This document shows positions 12,073 to 22,726 of a stretch of DNA of 64,000 nucleotides, in pieces. Origin of the DNA: Ditylenchus dipsaci. Taxonomy: Eukaryota > Nematoda > Chromadorea > Rhabditida > Anguinidae. The stretch lies in assembly GCA_004194705.1 (NCBI GenBank), contig SADC01001212.1, forward strand, positions 62,001 to 126,000, written 5' to 3'. Each line of letters starts with the position of its first letter. Position 1 is the stretch's first letter. Both the position numbers and the translations under genes were made by a program. A model generated the notes under the pieces. That model had not been told where the DNA came from and ran no database searches. It saw only the letters and a list, made by a program, of their open reading frames with translations.

Positions 12073-12493
12073 CAGGCCTGTGCACGGGCCGGCCCGCGGG
12101 CCGTCCGGCCCACCGGCCCGGGCCGGCCCGAAGCCATTTTTCAAATACATAAGTCGGCCCGAAAAATTTATTATTGTAGCTAAGATTCCAGGCTACAAAA
12201 TGGATATCACCATTTATAAAAATTGAATAAAAATTTCTGCTAATTTTACAAAAACAGCTCAAATTTTTTGGCTTCCGGGCGGGCGGCCCGGACGTCTCAA
12301 AAATTAAGATGCTTTTTAGAAATTAGTCAAATTTTTTTGTCAATTTTTATAAATGGTAATATCCATTTTGTAGCCTGGAATCTTAGCTACAATAATAAAT
12401 TTTTCGGGCCGACTTATGTATTTGAAAAATGGCTTCGGGCCGGCCCGGGCCGGTGGGCCCGGACGGCCCGCGGCCGGCCCGTGCACAGGCCTG
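12073..12493. mobile_element. hAT-like MITE with GGCCGG words and 8-bp duplication
   Basis: CAGGCCTGTGCACGGGCC ... GGCCCGTGCACAGGCCTG, flanked by AATCCGGG on both sides (8 bp, perfect). AT-rich centre, GC-rich arms. Confidence 0.85.
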
Positions 12494-12784
12494 AATCCGG
12501 GTATCTTCTTGCATGCTTCACTTTGGTCCTGCAAGGCACAAAGTCAAAAATTTTTTTTGACGGTCACGGTAAAAAAAACACGTTTTCATACATAATAAAT
12601 GCTAAAACATCGAAAAAACATGTTTTGGTGCTTTGCGAGGGCACTGAATGGAAAGTCTGGACTTTTTTTTTTGCTCAGACTGTCTCCTTATAGCGTAAAC
12701 ACTCGATTTAGTGGACATCTAAGCCAGTAGCCAGAGTTTGCACTAAATCGACACCATTTGTAGTCTGTTATTTTATAAATAGAA

Positions 12785-13166
12785 TACAGTGGAACCTCGT
12801 TATAACATACCGCCGATATAACATATGCCTTGATATAACATACCCCTAGGGCAGGGTTCTTATCTCAAAATTTTGAAAATAAAGTACATTTGGCAAAATA
12901 AAGTACAATTTGGTCATTTTTCGTCAAAGAAGCCATTTTATCCAGTGTTTGTTGAGATTCGAGCACCAAAAATATAGATTTTGACGTAAAATCTCAAAAA
13001 TTCTCAAGATTTAGGGTGCCAAATGAAGTACAAATCTTTAAATAAAGTACATATGAGAGCCTGCCCTAGGGTCGGTCTTTTAATAATAAACTCTGTTAAA
13101 TTACCCCGATATAAGATACCCTCACGGACGGTCCCAAGGGGGTATGTTATAACGAATTTTGCTGTA
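12785..13166. repeat. CAGTGGAACCTCG-type MITE, core TATAACATACC
   Basis: Left tacagtggaacctcgttata, right ttataacgaattttgctgta. The tip CAGTGGAACCTCG is typical of Tigger/pogo ends. A second element (12850-13075, aaagtacatttggcaaaa) is nested in it. Confidence 0.7.
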
Positions 13167-13665
13167 CTATCTTGAAAAAAAATTAAAGTAGGACAGACTT
13201 TAAGGGGGTGTTTTGACTAGAAAATGGGATTTTGCACGCTCACGTTAATTTGGTTTTTATTTCAGTCCCTCCTTTTTTTCCACCAATCAAAATTACCATG
13301 AATCCACCGACAAAAACACATCAGATTGAAGTTTCGAAATCAATTTTTTTCGAAAAACTTTGATCTGGTCCAATTTTTTCGAAGCGTCCTGGTAGCTTTC
13401 GTAACTGTTTAAGAGCTCACGTTTTATCGGTAACGTTTTAAGGTTTTATCGGTGCTCTAGTAAACATGATTATATACAAGATTATACTCAAAATCACACT
13501 AGAAAGCAGTGCTACGTGTTAAGTATAAGGGTGATTGCGCCTGCAAAATTTGCGAAAAAAAACAAAAGTTCTCAAAAAGCTCCGAAAATTCCGGGAAAAA
13601 ACTGGATTTTTAGAGTTTCTTTTTCAGATTTTGCAGCACAATCATGTACAACCTTAGTATCAAAA

Positions 13666-13965
13666 TTAAAGCGGCATGCTCGTCGGCAATGGGGATATTT
13701 TGAAAGGCGAGTACCAGTGAAATTCAAACGAAAATTGAAATGTCGTATTTTAGTAAAAGTCCAATCGGAATTGAACCGATGTCTATATATCACAATACCG
13801 CTTTACCACTGAGCCACCTACACTATTAGGTAGACAAATCGTTTTCGTTATATATATTGCCGGAAGAGCACACAACAAATTTTTATTTCAAAATAATTAT
13901 TTTTTGAATTGACCTGGTACCCGCCTTTCAAAATATTCCCATCGGCGATGAGCATGCCCCTTTAA
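13666..13965. repeat. MITE with internal tRNA-like promoter boxes
   Basis: ttaaagcggcatgctcgtcg ... cgatgagcatgcccctttaa, imperfect inverted arms of about 50 bp. The interior holds a tRNA-like stretch on the minus strand. Confidence 0.7.
13755..13827 (-). ncRNA. tRNA-like sequence (SINE-type), not a working tRNA
   Basis: An A-box-like ggctcagtggtaaagc and a perfect T arm (atcgg-ttcaatt-ccgat) are spaced as in a tRNA, but the acceptor and anticodon stems do not pair. Confidence 0.4.
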
Positions 13966-13966
13966 G

Positions 13967-15456
13967 CCTTTCTTTCTAGTGTCATTTTGAGTATTAACTT
14001 GTATATAAAATAAAAATTAACTTAAGCTTGCAAATCCCGTTTTCTCGTTATAAAGCCCCCCCCCTAAAGTCTGTTCTCTTTAAAGCTTGAAGCTTTTCTC
14101 TCGCTTTGGCTATTTTAACTGTTGTTTTTGTTTTCGTTTGGTTGCTTGGTTCCCCTGCTGTTTTTTGTGGCACATTTTTTTCTCAAAATATCGTTATTTT
14201 TGGACTTCGAGATTAGGCAAAAGAAGGCCAGCATATGTTAGAACAGACTCAAACATGCTTTTCGAAGCCTAAAGAAGGAAGAAAAACATGTTTGAGTTGG
14301 TCTTAAAAAAAACGCTGGCCTACTCTTGCCTGAGCCTAAATCAGCTTGAGGTACCAAGGAATTTTTTTCACATTTTTTATATCGAAACGTTTTTTTTCTC
14401 AAAAATAGTTAAAATTATCTGATCTCAATATTTGAAAAAAAATTGCCGAAAAAACAGAGGGGACTGACGCATATTTTTTAGGCGTACCCTCGAACATAAA
14501 TAGAGCCACCATTTTCGAGATTCTCCATACTGTAACCAAGCAACGGCTTCAAGACCTTGTCTTGAAGCTTACCTCGCCTTACCTCACCTTCCAGATTGCA
14601 ATTTTTACAGTTGTTTTAGGTCATCATGACAATAATGTGCTTTTATCAATTATTCAATATAATTTATTATTTATTTGTGATACAAAGGTAAAATCTGAAT
14701 TTTTTATATTGTGTATTTACAAATCAAATGAGGTTGAGTTGCGATCCGCGTACTGCAAAATTCAATGAATAAATTCTTGCATGGTAGCAAATCAAAGTGG
14801 CTTAAAGTTATAATATACAGTCGAATCTAGAAATGACGACACTGCTCAGGACTGACCCGTGTGTGGTTATATTGGGGTGTCGGTAATTAAACCGGGCGAA
14901 GTGTCGTTATATCTAATTTTCTGCATTTTTACAGTCAAATGAAAAAAATCAGTAATAAATCATCATTTATTCATAACTACATTTCAATCAACAATATTGG
15001 GCACTTTTTTAGCCCCCCCATACTCAGACTTTTTGAAAAGTGACCCAAAATCACCCCCCGAACTGATTTTTTCTGCAAAACAAGATACGAGAAGCATTTC
15101 TAAATATTTTCTGAATAAAAGAAAATTAGGCGCTACTATGATATACACCCCCCCCCCCCAAACCATGATTTTTTGGAGTGTCTAAAAACCCTTTTTATGC
15201 AAAAATTTTACTATAAAAAGAATAGAAATGCAATTTTTTTAAAGGAATAAGGGGCTGTATTGTGAGGTATATCATAGTAGCGTCGAAAATTAAATTTTAT
15301 CAAAAAAAATTTGCCACCCATTCCTTGGGGCTAAATGGTCTGTTAAGGATATTCTTGACAAAATTTTAAGTCTGTTAAAAATAAAAAAAAACTGATAAAA
15401 TTTAAATACAACTAAGACTATTTTACAAGTTTTAGCTAGGGTAGGACGCAGTCGGG
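13967..15456. other. Anonymous sequence with repeat fragments
   Basis: Partial copies of the gccagcatatgttaga fold-back (14120-14360) and the ACCAAGG arm (14456-14510), the CAGTCGAA half at 14816, and a C run at 15149-15160. No gene. Confidence 0.4.
14816..14935. repeat. Half of a CAGTCGAA-type MITE
   Basis: Left tip tacagtcgaatctagaaatg and words gtgtcggt/gtgtcgtt are present; no matching right end was found. Confidence 0.5.
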
Positions 15457-15599
15457 TAATTTGGCTCAACTCGGTTCCCGGGTACCCGGGTTTCCACGGA
15501 CCCGGTTCTCTATTCGGGTAGCATTTTACCCGGCCGGGTAACCGACCGGGTATGCGCGTTACGGCATCTTAATAGCCCATAGAAAATAAAACCACATAT

Positions 15600-16062
15600 C
15601 ACATGTATTTATTGTACGATAAACAACCGAGCAGCAAAAAAAATCAAAGGAATCAAACAAAATCGAACATAATCAAACATCATTATTTTCCTCCTCGGAT
15701 TCGTATTCCACCTCCTTGAGTTCGGATGCATCTGGTTGAGTGTATGTGGAACGAGTTGTAGCTTCTTCAGGTTGGCTTTGATGACAGTTAGCATCTCCGC
15801 CGTTATTCGCTAAGTCTAAAACGATATCCTTTTAATATATTTGAAAATTAATTTATCCTTTATTTACTTTTTATTTATTTTTTAAATTCAATCTTGCCCT
15901 TTCTTCTGAAGATGCTTGATCATATTCGAGGTGAATGAATCCTACGAAACCTCTAGAAGATCCTTGCATTTGAGACATCTGCGCTTTTGATCGCCTTCGA
16001 CTGTAATGACGTCGAAGAACTACCAGGTACTCGCTGTTTGACGCAGCATTGCTTCTAAACAT
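15600..16062 (-). pseudogene. BED zinc-finger remnant of a hAT transposase
   Basis: The minus strand reads FFDVITVEGDQKRRCLKCKD then LLEVS, a TAG stop, and DSFTSNMIKHLQKKGQD, with the Cys-x2-Cys ... His spacing of a BED finger, the N-terminal DNA-binding domain of hAT transposases. A later stretch (15794-15660) is acidic. Stops break the frame. Flanks at 15457-15560 and 16262-16290 carry reiterated ACCCGG words typical of the ends of this repeat type. Confidence 0.5.
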
Positions 16063-16288
16063 TTAAATTAGAGAATGCAAAGCAGTATAGCAAACAAAAT
16101 TAACAATTAATCACAAAAACAAAAACTAGCAACCTGCTAGCAACAATCTACACTAAGACGTGAATCAGAAATATATTTCACATACGATGCTGTCTAGACA
16201 ATCTTTTACTTCACAAGCTTCAAGCAAATTTTCAAGTTTAAGAGCGATTTTTTATAATTTTGAACCTGGACCCGTACCAAGAGCCCGA

Positions 16289-16719
16289 TACAGTCGACTC
16301 CCGATTTAGTGTACACCCCAAAAGTTCGTTCCCGCCAGAGCCCGACACTTTTTTACATCGATTTTTGAAATCTTTTGTCAGTTCGGATTCGTCAGTCTAG
16401 TTCAAAATATCGCAAGAATTCCGATTTTGCCGATCGTTTCTAAAAAAATACTTCAGATTTGCATTTAGACCGGTAACCCCGATTTAGTGTACACCCCTTT
16501 TCAAATTTAGCTGTACACTAAATCGGGGGTTGCCGGTCTAAATGCAAATCTGAAGTATTTTTTTAGAAACGATCGGCAAAATCGGAATCCTTACGATATT
16601 TAAAACTAGACTGACGAATCAGAACTGACAAAAGATTTCAAAAATCGATGTAAAAAAAGTGTCAGGCCCTAGGCGGGAACGAACTTTTGGGGTGTACACT
16701 AAATCGGGAGTCGACTGTA
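16289..16719. repeat. CAGTCGAC-family MITE, core GATTTAGTGTACACC
   Basis: A near-perfect 430-bp palindrome: tacagtcgactcccgattta ... taaatcgggagtcgactgta. Its interior (cccgccaga, cgatttttgaaatcttttgt, gattttgccgatcgtttct) is shared with copies at 29.3, 33.4 and 40.0 kb. Confidence 0.9.
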
Positions 16720-16754
16720 GTGATTTTTTAGGCATGCCGAAATATTATAGCCTA

Positions 16755-16885
16755 TTTGCGATACGCCAAACACGATGGCGCACATCGATTTTCTGATTTC
16801 CTCACTTATTTTTCAAATCGGAAAATTGATGCCCGCCATCGTGTTTAGCGTATAGCAAATAAGCTATAAGTGTAATAACCTGACC
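16755..16885. repeat. Hairpin element
   Basis: ttatagcctatttgcgatac ... gtatagcaaataagctataa, arms of about 50 bp. Confidence 0.75.
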
Positions 16886-17101
16886 CGGTGAGGGTACTCA
16901 AGATGTGGTAACCAGTTGAAGAGCACCCAGGAGCGACCTTGGCCTTAGCGCCTTTTCTAGTTCCAATGACAGGATTTATATAAGGATTAGGAAAAAGCCA
17001 TTTTTAAATCGAGTTTATATTTAGTTACTCAATGACATGGAAAACTAAGAGTGACGAAAATGTCGACAATTACCTGTCGACGAATTGACCTGTCGACGAA
17101 A

Positions 17102-19531
17102 TGTTTCAATAGCTAGTCTAAATTTACCAATGTTTGGAGGTGAACTTGACAATGATAACAAACGAAAGTTGTTTCAATAGCTTAGTCTAAATTTACCAAT
17201 GTTTGGAGGTGAACTTTTGACAATGATAACAAACGAAAGTTGTTTCAATAGCTTAGTCTAAATTTACCAATGTTTGGAGGTGAACTTTGACAATGATAAC
17301 AAACGAAAGTTGTTTCAATAGCTTAGTCTAAATTACCAATGTTTGGAGGTGAACTTTTGACAATGATAACAAACGAAAGTTGTTTCAATAGCTAAGTCTA
17401 AATTTACCAATGTTTGGAGGTGAACTTTTGACAATGATAACAAACGAAAGTTGTTTCAATAGCTTAGTCTAAATTTACCAATGTTTGGAGGTGAACTTTT
17501 GACAATGATAACAAACGAAAGTTGTTTCAATAGCTTAGTCTAAATTTACCAATGTTTGGAGGTGAACTTTTGACAATGATAACAAACGAAAGTTGTTTCA
17601 ATAGCTTAGTCTAAATTTACCAATGTTTGGAGGTGAACTTTTGACAATGATAACAAACGAAAGTTGTTTCAATAGCTTAGTCTAAATTTACCAATGTTTG
17701 GAGGTGAACTTTTGACAATGATAACAAACGAAAGTTGTTTCAATAGCTTAGTCTAAATTTACCAATGTTTGGAGGTGAACTTTTGACAATGATAACAAAC
17801 GAAAGTTGTTTCAATAGCTTAGTCTAAATTTACCAATGTTTGGAGGTGAACTTTTGACAATGATAACAAACGAAAGTTGTTTCAATAGCTTAGTCTAAAT
17901 TTACCAATGTTTGGAGGTGAACTTTTGACAATGATAACAAACGAAAGTTGTTTCAATAGCTTAGTCTAAATTTACCAATGTTTGGAGGTGAACTTTTGAC
18001 AATGATAACAAACGAAAGTTGCTTCAATAGCTAAGTCTAAATTTACCAATTTTGGAGGTGAACTTTTGACAATGATAACAAACGAAAGTTGCTTCAATAG
18101 CTAAGTCTAAATTTACCAATGTTTGGAGGTGAACTTTTGACAATGATAACAAACGAAAGTTGCTTCAATAGCTAAGTCTAAATTTACCAATGTTTGGAGG
18201 TGAACTTTTGACAATGATAACAAACGAAAGTTGTTTCAATAGCTAAGTCTAAATTTACCAATGTTTGGAGGTGAACTTTTGACAATGATAACAAACGAAA
18301 GTTGTTTCAATAGCTAAGTCTAAATTTACCAATGTTTGGAGGTGAACTTTTGACAATGATAACAAACGAAAGTTGTTTCAATAGCTAAGTCTAAATTTAC
18401 CAATGTTTGGAGGTGAACTTTTGACAATGATAACAAACGAAAGTTGTTTCAATAGCTAAGTCTAAATTTACCAATGTTTGGAGGTGAACTTTTGACAATG
18501 ATAACAAACGAAAGTTGTTTCAATAGCTAAGTCTAAATTTACCAATGTTTGGAGGTGAACTTTTGACAATGATAACAAACGAAAGTTGTTTCAATAGCTA
18601 AGTCTAAATTTACCAATGTTTGGAGGTGAACTTTTGACAATGATAACAAACGAAAGTTGTTTCAATAGCTAAGTCTAAATTTACCAATGTTTGGAGGTGA
18701 ACTTTTGACAATGATAACAAACGAAAGTTGTTTCAATAGCTAAGTCTAAATTTACCAATGTTTGGAGGTGAACTTTTGACAATGATAACAAACGAAAGTT
18801 GTTTCAATAGCTAAGTCTAAATTTACCAATGTTTGGAGGTGAACTTTTGACAATGATAACAAACGAAAGTTGTTTCAATAGCTAAGTCTAAATTTACCAA
18901 TGTTTGGAGGTGAACTTTTGACAATGATAACAAACGAAAGTTGTTTCAATAGCTAAGTCTAAATTTACCAATGTTTGGAGGTGAACTTTTGACAATGATA
19001 ACAAACGAAAGTTGTTTCAATAGCTAAGTCTAAATTTACCAATGTTTGGAGGTGAACTTTTGACAATGATAACAAACGAAAGTTGTTTCAATAGCTAAGT
19101 CTAAATTTACCAATGTTTGGAGGTGAACTTTTGACAATGATAACAAACGAAAGTTGTTTCAATAGCTAAGTCTAAATTTACCAATGTTTGGAGGTGAACT
19201 TTTGACAATGATAACAAACGAAAGTTGTTTCAATAGCTAAGTCTAAATTTACCAATGTTTGGAGGTGAACTTTTGACAATGATAACAAACGAAAGTTGTT
19301 TCAATAGCTAAGTCTAAATTTACCAATGTTTGGAGGTGAACTTTTGACAATGATAACAAACGAAAGTTGTTTCAATAGCTAAGTCTAAATTTACCAATGT
19401 TTGGAGGTGAACTTTTGACAATGATAACAAACGAAAGTTGTTTCAATAGCTAAGTCTAAATTTACCAATGTTTGGAGGTGAACTTTTGACAATGATAACA
19501 AACGAAAGTTGTTTCAATAGCTTAGTCTAAA
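17102..19531. repeat. 71-bp satellite array, about 34 copies
   Basis: Head-to-tail units of 71 bp (tttcaatagctaagtctaaa... to ...aacaaacgaaagttg) are almost identical. Diagnostic sites form blocks: units with gcttagt from 17160 to about 17990 (one gctaagt unit near 17392), gttgcttc with gctaagt near 18018-18180, gctaagt to 19450, and a final gcttagt unit. No open frame spans it. Confidence 0.97.
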
Positions 19532-19539
19532 CTAGCGCT

Positions 19540-19575
19540 TGCCCGCCCTACGGGCGGGTTTGTTTTCTGCTGATA
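19540..19575 (+). mobile_element. Helitron-like 3' end (hairpin then CTGA)
   Basis: A perfect GC hairpin (cccgccc-tac-gggcggg, 19542-19558) is followed by 11 nt, then CTGA and a T. A hairpin about 11 nt before CTRR, inserted before T, is the Helitron terminus pattern. It lies 11 bp after the satellite. No 5' TC end was fixed. Confidence 0.35.
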
Positions 19576-20380
19576 TTTTCAAACATTTTTCGGGTTATTT
19601 TCAGCTGATATTTCTGTAGCATTATCCAATTTATTTTTCGATGATTTTAAGATCTATGAATCTGAGCAAAATGCAATCACATATAGTCACTCTTAATTAC
19701 TTTATTATCATTCACACGACTGAAAAAAACATTTTTTGAGATTTACAAAAGCTTTTTTTCTCTTTTTTCCGATTCAAAACAGCGTCTATTTTGTTTTAAG
19801 AGATTAATAAATGCGATCTTCTTGTTGTGAGATTCAAAAAAAGAGAGTTTCTGTCTTTTTGACCTTTTCCAATATACATGTAAATTGAAGCTATACGCAT
19901 AATCCACAGTGCAAAAGGTATAGTACATGAGCTAAGAGATATGAAACATGAGACTTGACACAATAAATGAGAGTCACAGACATGCACTCTGACACATGAG
20001 GCACAAACATTAGCCATGGACAATAAAAAATTTGAAAATAGGTCGTGCGACCGAAACATGAACCGTGAGCTCCAATCAGGAATTCCTTAAAGAGCTTTTT
20101 CATTCCTTTCATAGACGCGCAGTACTATAACATTTTCTAAATTTTTTCAGACGTGTGTGTGTTGAGATTCACGAAGACATATTTTTCACTTGAATGATTT
20201 AAAAAAATATTAATCTTTTGGTATTTGACTCACTTAATTAAAGTATTCGACTCACTAAATCGAATTTTAATTTAAGTTCAAAAAATCTCCTTTTTCAAAA
20301 AAGGGCCAAGGTCAAACCTTGATTAAAGTTGGCAAAGAAGATGGTGCCGCTTTACGCTTCTCAAAGTAACTTGACATTAT
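19576..20380. other. No feature recognised
   Basis: AT-rich; overlapping minus-strand frames at 19743-20112 lack domains or family signatures. Confidence 0.4.
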
Positions 20381-20403
20381 TCATACTACTGTTCACAAAG
20401 ATG

Positions 20404-20733
20404 CTATAGTCCAAGTCATCTATGGCATAATCTTGATCCACAAACAGCTCGCTTTCATCGCTGAGAACCGAAAATTGCTCCAAAGAAACAATCAGGAAAG
20501 CCAAAACTTCACCTTAAAGCTTTAGATTGCAAAAAATTTCTCAGTGCTCAAACCTGTCCACTCGATGGAAGCTTGAGTGATTTCGATTTCGTCGTCCATG
20601 CCAACGTTTGATTTGATCTGGAAGCACAGTTGACATTTATGTTCTCCATCAGTAGCCATCCCCACGGAAGAACCAGTACCCGAGCCAAAGGCCACAATGT
20701 CTGTGATTATCAAGAGTCGGAGCAACACTGAAC
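20404..20733 (-). pseudogene. Minus-strand coding fragment, unrecognised
   Basis: After a gttcag acceptor the frame reads DIVAFGSGTGSSVGMATDG then CQLCFQIKSNVGMDDEIEI to EWTG. A possible 41-nt intron leads to EVLAFLIVSLEQFSVLSDES and ELFVDQDYAIDDLDYSIF, ending TGA near 20380. The composition looks coding and the second part is acidic. It may be the downstream part of the pogo-like gene or an unrelated fragment. Confidence 0.3.
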
Positions 20734-20814
20734 CAACAGAATAAAAAAATTCAAAACCCCACGAAATACCTTTTTTCATACCGAAGATATTTCATATCGT
20801 TGCTGAATACTTAT

Positions 20815-21050
20815 TTTTTCAAAAGTATGAGATTCGATGATGATGTGTGAACAGTTCGAAAATCGTTGCTGAATACTTCTTAGACATATTTGTATGAGTA
20901 AGTGTCCGGGTCTAGAGTCGTTATCAAGTTCAAAAGTATGAGATTCGAAGATGGTATGTGAACAGTTCGGAAATCGTTGCTGAATACTTATTGAATGTAT
21001 TTGTGAGAGTGAATGTCCGGGTCTAAGGTTGTTATCAAGTTCTCCTCCAA
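20815..21050. repeat. About 118-bp tandem duplication
   Basis: Two full copies and part of a third share agtatgagattcga, tgtgaacagttcg, atcgttgctgaatactt and gtccgggtcta. They lie directly before the satellite outlier. Confidence 0.75.
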
Positions 21051-21054
21051 ACAT

Positions 21055-21345
21055 TGGTAAATTGGAGGTGTACTTTTGATAACGATAACAAACGAAAGTT
21101 GTTTCAATAGCTTAGTCTAAATTTACCAATGTTTGGAGGTGAACTTTTAACAATGATAACAAACGAAAGTTGTTTCAATAGCTTAGTCTAAATTTACCAA
21201 TGTTTGGAGGTGAACTTTTAACAATGATAACAAACGAAAGTTGTTTCAATAGCTTAGTCTAAATTTACCAAGTTTGTTATCATTGTCAAAAGTACACCTC
21301 CAAACATTGGCAAATTTAGACTAAGCTATTGAAACAATTTGGTAC
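21055..21345. repeat. Satellite outlier: three direct and one inverted 71-bp units
   Basis: Direct units at about 21058-21270 differ from the main array (cttttaacaatg instead of cttttgacaatg). An inverted unit follows at 21271-21340. It abuts the 3' end of the pogo-like coding. Confidence 0.9.
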
Positions 21346-21997
21346 CAAGACTGTTGAAATTTTACAAAAATTTAAATACAACTCCTTATTTTTATTCGCG
21401 TTTTCGAGCACCACCTCTTCTTCGTCTTCCGAAATGCCCGCCTCTTCGTAGTCGTGCTGGCCGTCTTGCGCCATCTCTCGAGCTCTGACTTTACGGAGAA
21501 TGTCCAACCTTCTTGGCCCGATCGATCCGTCTGGTTTGAAGCATGCGATTCGGTCGTCTTCTGATCCATCCGTAGCAGTAGTGAGAGCACATGCTAAACA
21601 AATGTAAAAAATAGAAATAAAATGCGATCAAGCTTTAAAAAGAGCAAACCTTTGAACGACTTGATTATGACCTCTTTAGATAACTCTCGCCATGCTCGCT
21701 CAACCCACTCCAGCACGAACACTAATGATGTAGTTGTAGTAGTCTCGGATCCTCCCTTTGAACGGCTTGTTCCAACTGACGTCTGGGGCCTAGAAACAAA
21801 ATTAATAAATGATTCAGAAAATCAATTGTATAGAACTAAATCTAGCCAACCTGGATGAGTTTGGTGCAACCGCCGGGAATGTAGGCCGCTTCGATTCCGA
21901 GTTCCTTCAAGACCACTTTTGTTCCCTTCGTCTCCTTCAACTCGTTCCCCTCATTCTTATGGCTTGCGAAGGCGTCCCATACCAGTAGTCGTAGAAA
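21316..21997 (-). pseudogene. Decayed pogo-like DDE_1 transposase, C-terminal exons
   Basis: Minus-strand pieces: about 21997-21851 (LLVWDAFASHKN..., third-strand catalytic Asp region, to GCTKLIQ), 21789-21650 (APDVSWNKPFKGRIRDYYN, then in a shifted frame VLEWVERAWRELSKEVIIKSF) and 21593-21316 (CALTTATDGSEDDRIACFK, then an acidic tail). GT-AG introns with agreeing phases separate them. A frame change inside the middle exon shows decay or a base error. The last seven residues (NSLV and neighbours) come from a partial copy of the 71-bp satellite, so the stop was supplied by the repeat. It is related to the fragment at 44328-44554. Confidence 0.7.
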
Positions 21998-22726
21998 CCA
22001 GTAGAAAAACCCCAACCCTGTCAAGCCAATGTTTAAAACGGCAACTAACATGCTTACTAATTTACGAAAAAGTAAGCTGGCATGATCACAAGCTGAAAAA
22101 AGTGGTATCACAAGATGCCCTCTACTTTTAACTCTGTTTGGCCAGCCTCTCGAATCTGACTTTTTGTTTGACTTATTTCTAAAAACATGAGAAAGCCGTA
22201 GAATCAAGTGAAAATATGCATCAATTCCTATTTGTGATATATCAGTCTTTTTTGCTCTAAAATGATTGCTAACTTTTTTCCTTTTTTAAATAAATGTTTG
22301 AACGCGACTTACGTTGAGCTACAGCTATCTTTTGTGTGATTATTTTCTATATTGGCTAATAAATGAAGTTAAAATTTTAAATGTCAAGTTTTTAAAGATG
22401 TTTTTTTACAGCTGTGCATTGGAATTTTACTTTTACTCGGCCATCTTATTCGTAAAAAAAATCATTGAAATAGACAAAATTTGTCTGTTTATCTGACGAA
22501 TTGTTACTTACAAGACGATTCTCTATTTCTCCGTTTTTCATACGGTCGGAGAAATAAATTTAGTCCGGTACTTTCGACCGTCGTGTGTCACGACAAATGC
22601 TATGTTTCCCAGCAAGAAAAGAGGACCGAAAACGGTCACCACGGGTGACGGCACACTTAAAGTTTTAAGGTGAAAATTTTCGCCATATATTTTTTATATA
22701 CAAAGTAGTATTAATGCACACATAAA
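21998..22726. other. No feature recognised
   Basis: Upstream side of the pogo-like fragment; a short hairpin with tcgaccg/cggtcga words at 22540-22580. No further transposase domain could be read. Confidence 0.4.

Noticed and set aside
13755..13827. Functional tRNA gene
   Set aside because: Only the T arm pairs; acceptor and anticodon stems fail.
17102..19531. Regular direct repeats as a CRISPR array
   Set aside because: Units are contiguous 71-bp copies with no unique spacers, and the setting is eukaryotic.
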